A stretch of 37,789 nucleotides of DNA from the NCBI GenBank assembly GCA_021648405.1, contig JAKISX010000010.1, forward strand, positions 1 to 37,789, in the 5' to 3' direction. The number at the start of each line of letters is the position of its first letter. Position 1 is the first letter of the stretch. Shown here one piece after another: positions 8,157 to 16,334 of this stretch. The notes beneath the pieces were generated by a model. The model saw only the letters and a list, made by a program, of their open reading frames with translations, was not told the origin of the DNA and ran no database searches. The stretch is from Sulfurimonas sp. (GTDB lineage: Bacteria > Campylobacterota > Campylobacteria > Campylobacterales > Sulfurimonadaceae). A program made the translations under genes and the position numbers.

Positions 8157-9113
8157 ATGAGTGAAATAAAAAAAATTAAAAACTTAAAAGATTTTTCAAC
8201 ATCGGCTGATCGCTTTGAGGGTGCAAATGTTTTATGCCCTGGTTGTGCTCATTCAATTATTGTTCGTGAAATATTAAATGCTACAAACGATGACTTAGTT
8301 TTATCTGCATCAACTGGTTGTCTTGAAGTTTGTACAGCTGTTTACCCTTATACATCATGGGATGCTTCTTGGATTCACATCGGTTTTGAAAACTGTTCAA
8401 CTTCAATAGCAGGTGCTGAATCAATGTATAATGCACTTAAAACTAAAGGTCGCTTAAAGCAGCCAGATCGTAACCCTAAGTTTATTGCTTTTGGTGGAGA
8501 TGGTGCATCTTACGATATCGGACTTCAATGGATTTCTGGCTGTATGGAAAGAAATCATAATATGATGTATGTTGTTTTAGACAATGAGGTTTATGCAAAT
8601 ACAGGTGGACAGCGTTCATCTTCAACTCCTCTTGGTGGTAGCAATACAACAACGCCAGCTGGAACTATATCTTATGGTGAAAAACAAAATAAAAAAGATT
8701 TAATGGGTATTATGGCTGCTCATAATATCCCATATGCTGCGCAAGTTTCTCCAAATAAATGGAAAGATTTGGTTAAAAAAGTTCAAAAAGGTTTTGCTAC
8801 TGAAGGTGCTGTATTTATAAATGCAGTTTCAGCTTGTACTACTGAGTGGAAATTTGAGCCTAAAGATACTATGCTTTTATCAGATTTATCTACTGACTCA
8901 TTGGTTTTTCCACTATATGAAGTTATTGATGGAAGAGAGCTTAATATTACTTACAGACCTAAAAATGTTGTTCCAGTTGAAGAATATTTAGCTGCTCAAG
9001 GTCGTTTTAAACACTTATTTAGAGATGAGTATAAGCACTTAATCAAAGAGTGGCAAACAAGAGTTGATGAGAATTGGGATTACCTAAATCGTCGTGAAGC
9101 AGCAAGAGTTTAA
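8157..9113 (+). CDS. porB: Pyruvate:ferredoxin oxidoreductase beta subunit
   Basis: Beta subunit of POR, which holds the TPP diphosphate and the proximal [4Fe-4S] cluster. Cysteines in CPGCAH (residues about 27-32), the following STGCLEVC and the later SACTTEW are the expected cluster ligands. 'GGDGASYDIG' and 'LDNEVYANTGGQRS' are the TPP/Mg-binding and active-site segments. The length of 318 residues is typical. It is the last gene of the operon. Only a weak hairpin follows before the 463-base repeat-filled gap. Confidence 0.97.
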   Translation: MSEIKKIKNLKDFSTSADRFEGANVLCPGCAHSIIVREILNATNDDLVLSASTGCLEVCTAVYPYTSWDASWIHIGFENCSTSIAGAESMYNALKTKGRLKQPDRNPKFIAFGGDGASYDIGLQWISGCMERNHNMMYVVLDNEVYANTGGQRSSSTPLGGSNTTTPAGTISYGEKQNKKDLMGIMAAHNIPYAAQVSPNKWKDLVKKVQKGFATEGAVFINAVSACTTEWKFEPKDTMLLSDLSTDSLVFPLYEVIDGRELNITYRPKNVVPVEEYLAAQGRFKHLFRDEYKHLIKEWQTRVDENWDYLNRREAARV

Positions 9114-9190
9114 AAATTCTAGCTTCACCAAATCTAAAACTTTTTGGATTTTGGTTTATGTATAATAGAACTATCTGAATAATTAGTAAT

Positions 9191-9393
9191 TAGACCCTAA
9201 ATGCCTGCAGGAAATACCCTTGGGGTGCAAATTTAGGGTGATGAACATACTGTCATTGTCAACTTGATTGTCTCGTCATTCTGAACTTGATTGTCTCGTC
9301 ATTCTGAACTTGATTGTCTCGTCATTCTGAACTTGATTGTCTCGTCATTCTCAACCTGATTACCTCGTCATTCTGAACTTGATTCAGAATCTA
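9191..9393. repeat. Palindromic block with 23-bp tandem array
   Basis: A left long-loop unit (TAGACCCTAAAT... to ...TTTAGGGTGATGAAC, 9191-9246) contains the reverse complement of the GCACCCCAAGGGTATTT loop. Five 23-bp units follow at 9252, 9275, 9298, 9321 and 9344 (GTCATTCTGAACTTGATTG, then TCTC). A complete right unit ending GAATCTA lies at 9367-9393. With the next block it fills most of the 463-base porB-luxS gap. A TATAAT at 9161-9166 precedes it. Confidence 0.88.
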
Positions 9394-9429
9394 ACTCCTA
9401 TACTTAAACAAACATATATAAAATTTAGA

Positions 9430-9435
9430 TAAAAT
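9430..9435 (+). promoter_or_regulatory. Candidate -10 box of luxS
   Basis: TAAAAT within TTTAGATAAAATAC. The same string occurs before the sirohaem reductase gene (18715-18728). Transcription from here would place the second palindromic block (9448-9534) inside the luxS 5' leader. Confidence 0.45.
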
Positions 9436-9447
9436 ACCTTTAGCAAT

Positions 9448-9534
9448 TAGACCCTAAATCAAGTTTAGGGTGACGAACATACTGTCATTCTGAACTTGAT
9501 TGTCTCGTCATTCTGAACTTGATTCAGAATCTAG
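9448..9534. repeat. Second palindromic pair before luxS
   Basis: The left unit TAGACCCTAAATCAAG...GGTGACG lies at 9448-9475. One 23-bp internal unit starts at 9484, and a right unit CGTCATT...CAGAATCTAG ends at 9534. The right flank AGTTAATCAGAAAATTC resembles the flank of the 2071 block. Confidence 0.85.
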
Positions 9535-9576
9535 CTTTTAGTTAATCAGAAAATTCAATTAAAACAAGGAATTCAC

Positions 9577-10083
9577 ATGCCACTATTAGATTCATTTACA
9601 GTTGACCATACAATTATGCCTGCCCCTGCTGTTCGCAAAGCAAAAGGGATGAAAAGTCCAAGTGGGGATAAAATTACAGTTTTTGATTTGCGTTTTGTTA
9701 AACCAAACAAAGAAGTTTTATCAAGTGCAGGTATCCATACACTAGAGCATCTTTTTGCAGGATTTATGAGAGATCATTTAAACTCTAAAAAAGTTGAAAT
9801 TATTGATGTTTCTCCTATGGGGTGTCGCACAGGCTTTTATATGAGTGTACTTGGACAACCAAAAGACTCAAGAGTTGCAAAAGCTTGGAAAAACTCGATG
9901 GAAGATATTTTAAAAGTCAAAAGAAAAAAAGATATTCCAGAGTTGAATGTTTATCAATGTGGAACATATAAGATGCATTCATTAAAAGATGCTCAAAAAA
10001 TTGCTCAAAATGTACTTAAAAAAGGTATAGGGATTATGAGTAACAAAGCATTAAAACTAAATTTAAAAAAAGTAGGCCAATAA
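9577..10083 (+). CDS. luxS: S-ribosylhomocysteine lyase
   Basis: LuxS cleaves S-ribosylhomocysteine to homocysteine and DPD, the precursor of autoinducer-2, in the activated methyl cycle. The Fe/Zn site is visible as HTLEH (His54, Glu57, His58) and the cysteine of '[11 protein letters not shown]' (Cys128). The catalytic Cys83 lies in 'MGCRTGFY'. The 168-residue length fits. AAGGA precedes the ATG. It heads a tight cluster with two unknown genes and a methyltransferase. LuxS recycles the by-product of SAM-dependent methylation, so the link with a methyltransferase gene makes sense but may be incidental. Confidence 0.97.
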   Translation: MPLLDSFTVDHTIMPAPAVRKAKGMKSPSGDKITVFDLRFVKPNKEVLSSAGIHTLEHLFAGFMRDHLNSKKVEIIDVSPMGCRTGFYMSVLGQPKDSRVAKAWKNSMEDILKVKRKKDIPELNVYQCGTYKMHSLKDAQKIAQNVLKKGIGIMSNKALKLNLKKVGQ

Positions 10084-10087
10084 AGAT

Positions 10088-10390
10088 ATGTATATATTAC
10101 TTCCAATAGATTCCAAAAATCTTCAAGAAGCAAAATTAACAAAACTAAATGATGTGAAAATTTGGGTTCAATTACTTGTTGAAGAGGGTAGCATAAAAGA
10201 AACAAAATTTTCAGAAACAATGGATGGTTTTGAAAATTTTTCAGAGTGTGTAGTAGTTGAAAATGATAATGAATATGTTTGGCCTTTTATGGAGTTGTCT
10301 ATGATGGTATTGGTCGCACATACGCAAAGAACTATAGATGACATTGTAGAAGCATATTTATTTAAAGAGTTACATGATTTGGCAATTTAG
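10088..10390 (+). CDS. Small conserved-type protein, function unknown
   Basis: A 100-residue acidic protein, 4 bases after luxS. I do not recognise it firmly. The opening 'MYILLPIDSKNLQEAKL' and the end 'ELHDLAI' recall small NifX/NifB-like (dinitrogenase iron-molybdenum cofactor) folds, but the similarity is weak. There is no signal peptide, membrane segment or cysteine cluster. Its stop codon is directly followed by the ATG of the next gene (TAG-ATG), so it belongs to the luxS operon. Confidence 0.75.
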   Translation: MYILLPIDSKNLQEAKLTKLNDVKIWVQLLVEEGSIKETKFSETMDGFENFSECVVVENDNEYVWPFMELSMMVLVAHTQRTIDDIVEAYLFKELHDLAI

Positions 10391-10882
10391 ATGTGCACAA
10401 AACAATTTTTAGAGCTTTTTAATCCATATCCAGGAAATCATTACCTACAAGTTACTACATCACCTGATGAAATAACAGACGCACTCAATAAAATAACAAA
10501 AGATGTAGATGGAAAAATTTCATTAGCTATTTTTGCAGATGAAAGTATTGATTATTCCCAAAAGCTTCCAGATATAAATATAAAACATATTAATAATTTT
10601 AAAGAACCATTCCGTGCGCTTCCAAGAAGCAACGATGCTGTAATAATAAAAGATGTTTTTGCAAAACATGAAAATAAAGATATGTTGTTAAAAATATCTT
10701 ACGCCTCTTTAGCAAACACTGCTGATATAATCATTATTGAAAAAAAAGGTATTATGGATGTTGAATCAATGAAGCAAATGTTACAAGATTATGAATTTAG
10801 AGCAGCTAATAATATTGATATTTTAGATGGCTATGATTTAATTATGGCAAAAAAAATGCATATGTGGGGAAATGGTCTTTAG
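10391..10882 (+). CDS. Protein of unknown function in luxS-mnmD operon
   Basis: A 163-residue soluble protein with no family I can name. It has alternating beta and alpha segments with a hydrophobic strand 'TADIIIIEKKG' and no obvious catalytic motif; the opening MCTKQFLELFNPYPGNHYLQ has one cysteine. The ATG follows the preceding stop with no gap, and its own TAG overlaps the GTG start of the mnmD-like gene (TAGTG). The tight coupling suggests a role alongside the tRNA methyltransferase, possibly as a partner. That is inference only. Confidence 0.75.
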   Translation: MCTKQFLELFNPYPGNHYLQVTTSPDEITDALNKITKDVDGKISLAIFADESIDYSQKLPDINIKHINNFKEPFRALPRSNDAVIIKDVFAKHENKDMLLKISYASLANTADIIIIEKKGIMDVESMKQMLQDYEFRAANNIDILDGYDLIMAKKMHMWGNGL

Positions 10883-11664
10883 TGAATACTCTTACAAGTA
10901 GTTTTGATGATGAACAACACAAAATTATTTTAAGTGAAGATGGTTCATACACAGCTTATTCAAAAGAGTATGATGAACATTATCACTCTTTAAAAGATGG
11001 CGCACTTAATGAGTCGCTTAGTAAACATGTTATTGCAGCATTTAAGTTTATTCAAAAAAGCGATGAGATAAATATTTTAGATATTTGTTTTGGACTAGGT
11101 TTTAATACTCTTGCTACACTTTATTATGTAAAACAAAATAATATTAAAGCAAAAATAAATATTTATTCTCCAGAATTAGACACTACTTTGATTGAGTCAT
11201 TAAGAAATTTCACTTATCCAAAAGAGTTTGAAGAATTTAAAGAGATAACTATAGCTTTAGCAAATAATAAAGTCTATAAAAATGAATCTTGGCATGTAAG
11301 TATCTATTTAGGCAATGCAAGAGAGTATATAAAAGAGTTCTCACATGCCAAATTTGACATAATATATCAAGATGCTTTTTCGCCAAGTTCTAACCCTATT
11401 CTTTGGACAAAAGAGTATTTTAAAGATTTAGCAAATATTATAAAAAAAGATGGAATAATCACTACTTATTCAGTAGCTTTAAAAACTAGATTAGCTTTGT
11501 ATGAAAATGGTTTTAATGTTTATTTATACAGTGCTAAAGGTATCAGAGATTCAACTATCGCAAGCTTTAGTGAACTCTATGATATTAAAAAAGTAGATAT
11601 GCTTCATAAAATATCTTGTAACAAAGATGTTAAAGCACTAAGCGATGATGAAGTAAGTTACTAG
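10882..11664 (+). CDS. mnmD: tRNA (mnm5s2U34) methyltransferase MnmD/MnmC1-like
   Basis: SAM-dependent methyltransferase of the MnmC N-domain type, which methylates 5-aminomethyl-uridine at the tRNA wobble position. It shows the family's opening 'SEDGSYTAYSKEYDEHYHS' with 'KDGALNESLSKHVI', the SAM-binding 'ILDICFGLGFNTLATLYY', and 'IIYQDAFSPSSNPILWTKEY', the characteristic DAFSP motif. The FAD oxidase half of bifunctional MnmC is absent, so this is the stand-alone form. MnmG is encoded nearby and acts earlier in the same pathway. GTG 10882, with GGGGA upstream, is preferred over ATG 10864. The stop codon TAG coincides with the first three bases of a palindromic element. Confidence 0.85.
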   Translation: MNTLTSSFDDEQHKIILSEDGSYTAYSKEYDEHYHSLKDGALNESLSKHVIAAFKFIQKSDEINILDICFGLGFNTLATLYYVKQNNIKAKINIYSPELDTTLIESLRNFTYPKEFEEFKEITIALANNKVYKNESWHVSIYLGNAREYIKEFSHAKFDIIYQDAFSPSSNPILWTKEYFKDLANIIKKDGIITTYSVALKTRLALYENGFNVYLYSAKGIRDSTIASFSELYDIKKVDMLHKISCNKDVKALSDDEVSY

Positions 11665-11727
11665 ATTCTGAATCAAGTTCGCAATGACCACCAATCGTCA
11701 CTCTGAACTTGATTCAGAGTCCAGTTT
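11662..11727. repeat. Palindromic element pair after mnmD
   Basis: The left unit TAGATTCTGAATCAAGTTC and its continuation (11662-11689) begins with the mnmD stop codon. The right unit CGTCACTCTGAAC...CAGAGTCCAG (11697-11724) ends before AGTTAATCAAAAAG, a flank shared with other blocks. Confidence 0.85.
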
Positions 11728-11749
11728 ACGAGTTAATCAAAAAGCCCAA

Positions 11750-12016
11750 TCAAAATTTTTTACCAAATTGTTTTTCATTTTTCATAAGCCAAATAAAAGT
11801 ATCAGCTACAGCTTTATAAAGTTCTGATGGAATTTCGTGGTCTATCTCTAAATCTATAAGCGAGTTTACAAGTGCTTTATTTGCAAAAATAGGCACATTA
11901 AACTCTTTTGCCTTTTTGATGATTATCTCCGCAATATTTCCTTTACCTTTAGCTATAACTGTTGGTGCTTGAGCTTTGTCTTTATCATATTTTAGGGCAG
12001 CGGCTTTAGTTGGCAT
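11750..12016 (-). CDS. FlhB C-terminal-domain-like protein
   Basis: An 88-residue soluble protein matching the cytoplasmic C-terminal domain of FlhB/YscU, the substrate-specificity switch of flagellar and type III export. Visible family traits are 'KAAALKYDKDKAQAPTVIAK', 'GNIAEIIIKKAKEFNVPIF' and 'DHEIPSELYKAVADTFIWL'. The NPTH autocleavage site and the transmembrane half are absent. Stand-alone copies of this kind (FlhB2/FhlB) are known in flagellated bacteria and may assist or replace the cleaved FlhB-C. It lies 6 bases after ribE on the same strand, so the two are probably co-transcribed. Confidence 0.85.
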   Translation of the reverse strand: MPTKAAALKYDKDKAQAPTVIAKGKGNIAEIIIKKAKEFNVPIFANKALVNSLIDLEIDHEIPSELYKAVADTFIWLMKNEKQFGKKF

Positions 12017-12022
12017 GTGAGT

Positions 12023-12664
12023 TTAGTAGCTTGCATTTATGGCAGCAATTTCATCCCAAGTCAAACCATTTGTTTTAGATTTATACCCAATAATATGTGA
12101 TACATATCTAGCAAACATATCAGTTTCAACATTTACTTTTGAGCCTTTTTTGTAGTTTTTAAATAGAGTTTCTTTCATGGTGTGTGGAATGATTGTTAAT
12201 CTAAAATTATCATCACTTACATCGTTTACAGTTAAACTCACCCCATCTATTGTAATGGAACCTTTTGGGATTACAAATGCCATATATTTAAGTGGTAGTT
12301 TTATAAAAATATCAAAAGAGTTGCCGTTGTTTTTTATCTCTTTAATCTCCCCTACACAATCAATATGCCCTTGAACTACATGACCTTCAAATCTGTCGCC
12401 CATCATCATAGCAGGTTCTATATGCACCTCATTTTTATAATTCTTAATTGCTAAAAGTTTTTGACTCTCAGGAGACAACTCAACACTAAACCCATCATTT
12501 AACACTTTTATAACTGTTAAACAAGCTCCATTTATAGAAATAGAATCACCAATTTTTGCTTTGTGTTTAGCTTGTACGCTTAATATTGAGCCTACAAAAT
12601 TTTTAACAGTTGCGATTTCTCGTATTAATCCAGTAAATATAAAGAATCCTTTGTTTTTTTGCAA
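12023..12664 (-). CDS. ribE: Riboflavin synthase alpha subunit
   Basis: Converts two molecules of 6,7-dimethyl-8-ribityllumazine to riboflavin. The two tandem lumazine-binding domains are visible: 'GACLTVIKV', 'ELSPESQ' and 'MGDRFEGHVVQGHID' in the first; 'GSITIDGVSLTVNDV' and 'IPHTMKETLF' in the second. The usual first residues MFTGLI appear here as IFTGLI at residues 9-14, preceded by eight extra residues if TTG 12664 is used. A -10 box at 12681-12676 would leave TTG with a leader of only about five bases and no ribosome binding site. AAAGGA sits seven bases before the ATA at 12640-12638. The true start may therefore be that ATA codon. The remainder of the enzyme is intact. Confidence 0.93.
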   Translation of the reverse strand: MQKNKGFFIFTGLIREIATVKNFVGSILSVQAKHKAKIGDSISINGACLTVIKVLNDGFSVELSPESQKLLAIKNYKNEVHIEPAMMMGDRFEGHVVQGHIDCVGEIKEIKNNGNSFDIFIKLPLKYMAFVIPKGSITIDGVSLTVNDVSDDNFRLTIIPHTMKETLFKNYKKGSKVNVETDMFARYVSHIIGYKSKTNGLTWDEIAAINASY

Positions 12665-12675
12665 TCTTCATACAA

Positions 12676-12681
12676 ATTATA
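12676..12681 (-). promoter_or_regulatory. Candidate -10 box of ribE
   Basis: On the minus strand TATAAT spans 12681-12676, about 12 bases before TTG 12664 and 36 before the ATA at 12640. It bears on the choice of ribE start. Confidence 0.5.
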
Positions 12682-12718
12682 CTTAAAAATGATAAAATTC
12701 GATAAATATATATAAAAG

Positions 12719-12805
12719 TAGATTCCAAATCAAGTTTGGAATGACGGCAATGTGTCATCTTGAACTTGCATCCCAAGGGTATTTTCTACGGGCATTTAGG
12801 ATCTA
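12719..12805. repeat. Palindromic pair (long-loop) before mnmG
   Basis: The left unit TAGATTCCAAATCAAG...GGAATGACG lies at 12719-12746. The right long-loop unit GTCATCTTGAACTTGCAT...AGGATCTA lies at 12754-12805. It is nearly the same sequence as the block at 29610-29697. It ends 13 bases before the mnmG start. Confidence 0.88.
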
Positions 12806-12818
12806 ATAATGGAAAAAT

Positions 12819-14960
12819 ATGAATTATGATGTAATAGTAGTTGGTGGTGGTCATGCAGGTGTTGAAGCAGCACTCGCATCAGCTAGAATGGGCAACAAAA
12901 CTATCTTAATCTCAATGCTTGTTGAAAATGTAGGAGCTACTAGTTGTAATCCTGCTATTGGTGGACTTGCAAAAGGTCATTTGGTGCGTGAACTTGATGC
13001 ACTTGGTGGAGAAATGGGGCTTTTAACCGATGAAGCTGGTATTCAGTTTCGTATCCTTAACCAAACTAAAGGTCCAGCAGTTCGTGGAAGTCGTGCACAA
13101 ATTGATATGGATAAATATCGCATAATTGCTAGAAATATCATATTAAATACCCCAAATCTAAATCTTACTCAAGAAACAGTTGAATCTTTAATTATTGAGA
13201 GTCATCCTGAACTTGATTCAGGATCTGAGATTCCCAGTCAAGCTGAGAATGACAAAGCGAGTCATCCTGAACTTGATTCAGGATCTGAGATTCCCAGTCA
13301 AGCTGAGAATGACGAAGCAAGTCATCCTGAACTTGATTCAGGATCTGAGATTCCCAGTCAAGCTGAGAATGACAAAGCGAGTCATCCTGAACTTGATTCA
13401 GGATCTGAGATTCCCAGTCAAGCTGAGAATGACGAAGCTAAATTAGATGAAAAAAAGAAAAAAGTAATAGGTGTAAAAACAGATCTTTTGAATGAATATC
13501 TTTCATCTAAAGTTATTATAACTTCAGGTACTTTTTTAAATGGAATAATCCATGTAGGAGAAGTGCAAAAAAAAAGTGGTCGTTATGGTGAAGAGAGAAG
13601 CGAAGGATTAAGTGCTTCACTTAAAAATGATGCTAAGCTGAGCTTAGCAAGATTAAAAACAGGCACATGTGCTAGACTTGATAGTTCAACTATTGATTTT
13701 TCTATTATGGATGAGCAAGATGGAGATTTCCTACCAAATCCTTTTTCTTTTAGAACTGATAGGAAAAAATTTCGTGAAACTAAAAAACAATTACCTTGTT
13801 ATATTGCTTACACAAATGAGACAACACATGAAATAATTTCTTCAAATTTTTATCGTGCACCACTTTTTACAGGTCAAATTGAGGGAAATTCCCCAAGATA
13901 TTGCCCATCTATTGAAGATAAAGTAAGTAAATTTGCAGATAAAGATAGACACCATCTCTTTATTGAGCCTCAAACAATGGACAATACAGAGTGTTATGTA
14001 AATGGACTTTCAACCTCTTTGCCACCAGAAGTTCAACGAGATATGATTAAGTCAGTTAAAGGTCTTGAAAATGCAAAAATAGTGCGTTATGGTTATGCTA
14101 TTGAGTATGATTTTATAGATCCTCGTGAGCTTAAGCATTCGCTTGAAACTAAAAAAATTAGCGGACTTTATTTAGCTGGACAAATTAATGGAACAACAGG
14201 CTATGAAGAAGCAGCAGCACAAGGGCTTATGGCAGGGATAAATGCAAGTTTGTCAATTCAAAAAAAAGAGCCATTAGTATTGCGTAGAGATGAAGCATAT
14301 ATTGGTGTTTTAATAGATGACTTAGTTACCAAAGGGACGAAAGAACCATATAGAATGTTCACAAGCAGAGCTGAGTATAGACTTTTGCTTCGTGAAGAAT
14401 CCGCAGATACAAGACTTAGTAAATATGGACACCAACTTGGTCTTTTGTCGGATAAATTTTTTGAGAGTGTAAAACAAAAAGATAAACAAATAAAAGAGGG
14501 ATTAAAGATTTTACTTGAGAGTAAATTTACACCAAATAAAGAGTTTAATACACTTTTAGAATCAATTAATGAAGAAAAAATCAAAGATATTCAGAGTGCT
14601 CAACAACTTGTCGCTCGTAAAACTTTTGATATAAAAAAGATGATTATACTAATTCCAGAGCTAGATAAATATAGTGAGTATATAAAAGAGGAGATATTAG
14701 TAGAGGGAAAATATTTTAATTACATAAAAAAACAAGCTGACGAGATACAAAAGATGAAAAAATATCTTAAAATCAGTATCCCTGAAAATTTCGATTTTAA
14801 AAGTATAAGTGGTTTATCTAATGAGATAGTTGAAAAATTAGAGTGTTTTAACCCTCCAACACTTCAAGCTGCCTCGCAGATAAGCGGAATAACACCAGCA
14901 GCAATAGAGATAATGCATATATATATAAAAATAGCAAAAAATAAGGATAAAAAAAGATGA
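12819..14960 (+). CDS. mnmG: tRNA modification enzyme MnmG with in-frame repeat insert
   Basis: FAD-dependent MnmG (GidA) works with MnmE to place aminomethyl or carboxymethylaminomethyl groups on U34 of certain tRNAs. The FAD motif '[14 protein letters not shown]' starts at residue 7. '[20 protein letters not shown]', '[20 protein letters not shown]' and '[20 protein letters not shown]' are further family signatures, and the C-terminal MnmE/tRNA-binding helices are present. At 713 residues it is about 80 longer than usual. The excess is exactly four tandem 20-residue units (about residues 128-207) encoded by a 240-bp array of palindromic elements, lying between 'ETVESLIIE' and '[11 protein letters not shown]', in what is normally a short loop. 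Its stop overlaps the next start (ATGA). Confidence 0.97.
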   Translation: MNYDVIVVGGGHAGVEAALASARMGNKTILISMLVENVGATSCNPAIGGLAKGHLVRELDALGGEMGLLTDEAGIQFRILNQTKGPAVRGSRAQIDMDKYRIIARNIILNTPNLNLTQETVESLIIESHPELDSGSEIPSQAENDKASHPELDSGSEIPSQAENDEASHPELDSGSEIPSQAENDKASHPELDSGSEIPSQAENDEAKLDEKKKKVIGVKTDLLNEYLSSKVIITSGTFLNGIIHVGEVQKKSGRYGEERSEGLSASLKNDAKLSLARLKTGTCARLDSSTIDFSIMDEQDGDFLPNPFSFRTDRKKFRETKKQLPCYIAYTNETTHEIISSNFYRAPLFTGQIEGNSPRYCPSIEDKVSKFADKDRHHLFIEPQTMDNTECYVNGLSTSLPPEVQRDMIKSVKGLENAKIVRYGYAIEYDFIDPRELKHSLETKKISGLYLAGQINGTTGYEEAAAQGLMAGINASLSIQKKEPLVLRRDEAYIGVLIDDLVTKGTKEPYRMFTSRAEYRLLLREESADTRLSKYGHQLGLLSDKFFESVKQKDKQIKEGLKILLESKFTPNKEFNTLLESINEEKIKDIQSAQQLVARKTFDIKKMIILIPELDKYSEYIKEEILVEGKYFNYIKKQADEIQKMKKYLKISIPENFDFKSISGLSNEIVEKLECFNPPTLQAASQISGITPAAIEIMHIYIKIAKNKDKKR
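13201..13440 (+). repeat. Four 60-bp tandem palindromic units inside mnmG
   Basis: Units start at 13201, 13261, 13321 and 13381, each beginning GTCATCCTGAACTTGATTC. Each 60-bp unit joins a right-type unit to a left-type unit (AGATTCCCAGTC...GAATGAC). Units 1 and 3 end CAAAGCGA and units 2 and 4 end GAAGCAA or GAAGCTA, so the array looks like a duplicated 120-bp dimer. Each unit encodes [18 protein letters not shown] plus two residues in the mnmG frame. A second frame is also open. Confidence 0.97.
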
Positions 14961-15736
14961 AAAATTATTATTATGTACACACAGGGCACAGAATAGGTCT
15001 TGATAGATTTAGAAGAGCTGTAACTATAGTAAAAGAGCTACAAAAAAAGATGGAGATTACGCTTCTTTGTTCAGATTTTCGTATAGCTCATGAGGCTAGA
15101 CATTTTGGAATAGATTTATGTGTAGGGGTAGATATTGTTAGGAATATTCCATATATTGCAAATCATGGAGATAGGCTTATTTTTGATTCGGATGAAGCAA
15201 ATCCTATAATGCTTGAAGATATGAAACAATTTTTTTCAAAGTTTGTACATATAGATAACTCTAAGCCAGTTGTAGATGAAAAATATTTCATTCAAACTCC
15301 AAAAACTATAAAACTTGCTTTGTTTTTTGGTGATGATGATTATGAAAAAGATTTAGAAAAAAACCTAGATATATTAGATGGATTAGATATTGAGTTGCTT
15401 TTAGGATTTTACTATTTTCTTGATTATGAAGAGATGTTAAAAACTAAGTTTAAAAAATTTCATCAATTTGAAGATTATGATAAAGTGATTACAACTTCAG
15501 AGGTTCTCATAACTTCATCTCCACAAGCTGTTTTAGAATGTTTAGCATCTGGTGGAAAACCTATATATTTACAAAGAGAAGATTATCCAGATGATTTTAC
15601 AAACCTTTATGAATTATTAAATATTCCTATAATACAAAACTTTAATAAAACTCTAATAGAAGCGATATTAGGGAGTATAGATGGGAATAATTATCAATCT
15701 CTTAAAAAAAATCTATCAAATTTAAACCTTTTATAA
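14957..15736 (+). CDS. GT-B/PseG-like protein, specificity unknown
   Basis: A 259-residue soluble protein resembling the MurG/PseG branch of GT-B-fold nucleotide-sugar enzymes. The opening '[19 protein letters not shown]' resembles the glycine-rich first loop, and '[20 protein letters not shown]' followed by '[10 protein letters not shown]' resembles the nucleotide-sugar contact region near the C-terminus, where PseG and MurG have 'GG.T..E....G.P.I..P'. It is short for a full GT-B enzyme. It overlaps the mnmG stop by 4 bases and is probably co-transcribed. I cannot assign a donor or acceptor. Confidence 0.7.
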   Translation: MKNYYYVHTGHRIGLDRFRRAVTIVKELQKKMEITLLCSDFRIAHEARHFGIDLCVGVDIVRNIPYIANHGDRLIFDSDEANPIMLEDMKQFFSKFVHIDNSKPVVDEKYFIQTPKTIKLALFFGDDDYEKDLEKNLDILDGLDIELLLGFYYFLDYEEMLKTKFKKFHQFEDYDKVITTSEVLITSSPQAVLECLASGGKPIYLQREDYPDDFTNLYELLNIPIIQNFNKTLIEAILGSIDGNNYQSLKKNLSNLNLL

Positions 15737-15757
15737 AAAATAAAGAGTAAGTTAGTA

Positions 15758-15763
15758 TATAAT
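15758..15763 (+). promoter_or_regulatory. Candidate -10 box of petABC
   Basis: TATAAT, preceded by TAG, lies 32 bases before the petA start, in the 59-base gap after the GT-B-like gene. There is no recognisable -35. Confidence 0.5.
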
Positions 15764-15795
15764 AGTTCTTTAAATTTCACAATAAGTGAGCAAAC

Positions 15796-16320
15796 ATGAA
15801 AGAAAGTAGTCGTAGAGGATTTATGGGAAAAGTGTTAGGAGCTGTTGCAGGACTAGGGGCAATTGGTTCTTTAGTAGCCATGAAAAAATCTTGGGATCCG
15901 CTCCCAAGTGTTAAAGCAGCTGGTTTTATAACATTGGATATGTCAGTATATGTAGATAATGAGTTGGTAACTAAAGAATGGAGAAAGAAGCCTATCTTTA
16001 TTATGAAAAAGTCTGCTGAAGCGTTAAAAAAACAAACGCAAGAGCAATCAGCTAGAGATGTTGTAGTGGATGGCAATAGCTATATGGTAGCTATTGGTTT
16101 ATGTACACATCTAGGTTGTATTCCTGCATATAAAAAAGCAGAGGAAGAATTTTTGTGTGCATGTCATGGTGCTACATTTGATTCATCTGGTCAAGTAACA
16201 AAGCTTCCAGCACCGCGCGGATTAGATATACCTCCATTTAAAATTGATGGCAGTAATCTTATTCTTGGTGAAGTTGGTCCAGAGTGGCAAAAAATGAAAG
16301 ACAATGGCATTACGCTATAA
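15796..16320 (+). CDS. petA: Cytochrome bc1 Rieske iron-sulfur subunit
   Basis: Rieske [2Fe-2S] subunit of the quinol:cytochrome c oxidoreductase, which takes one electron from quinol at the periplasmic side. Cluster ligands are Cys103 and His105 in CTHLGC and Cys121 and His124 in CACHGA. Cys108 and Cys123 form the usual disulfide. The N-terminus has a twin-arginine motif (SSRRGFMGK) followed by a hydrophobic helix (about residues 12-29), which serves as Tat signal and membrane anchor. The 174-residue length is normal for this group. It is the first gene of petABC, 14 bases before petB. Confidence 0.97.
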   Translation: MKESSRRGFMGKVLGAVAGLGAIGSLVAMKKSWDPLPSVKAAGFITLDMSVYVDNELVTKEWRKKPIFIMKKSAEALKKQTQEQSARDVVVDGNSYMVAIGLCTHLGCIPAYKKAEEEFLCACHGATFDSSGQVTKLPAPRGLDIPPFKIDGSNLILGEVGPEWQKMKDNGITL

Positions 16321-16334
16321 AAGAGGGAGGATAA

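Noticed and set aside
9133..9160. Terminator after porB (CCAAATC...GGATTTTGG)
   Set aside because: The stem has mismatches, a long loop and no T tract; too weak to call.
13195..13446. Open frame of 83 residues with four [19 protein letters not shown] repeats
   Set aside because: It is the second open frame of the 60-bp palindromic array inside mnmG. The mnmG frame continues on both sides into conserved sequence, so this one is a by-product.
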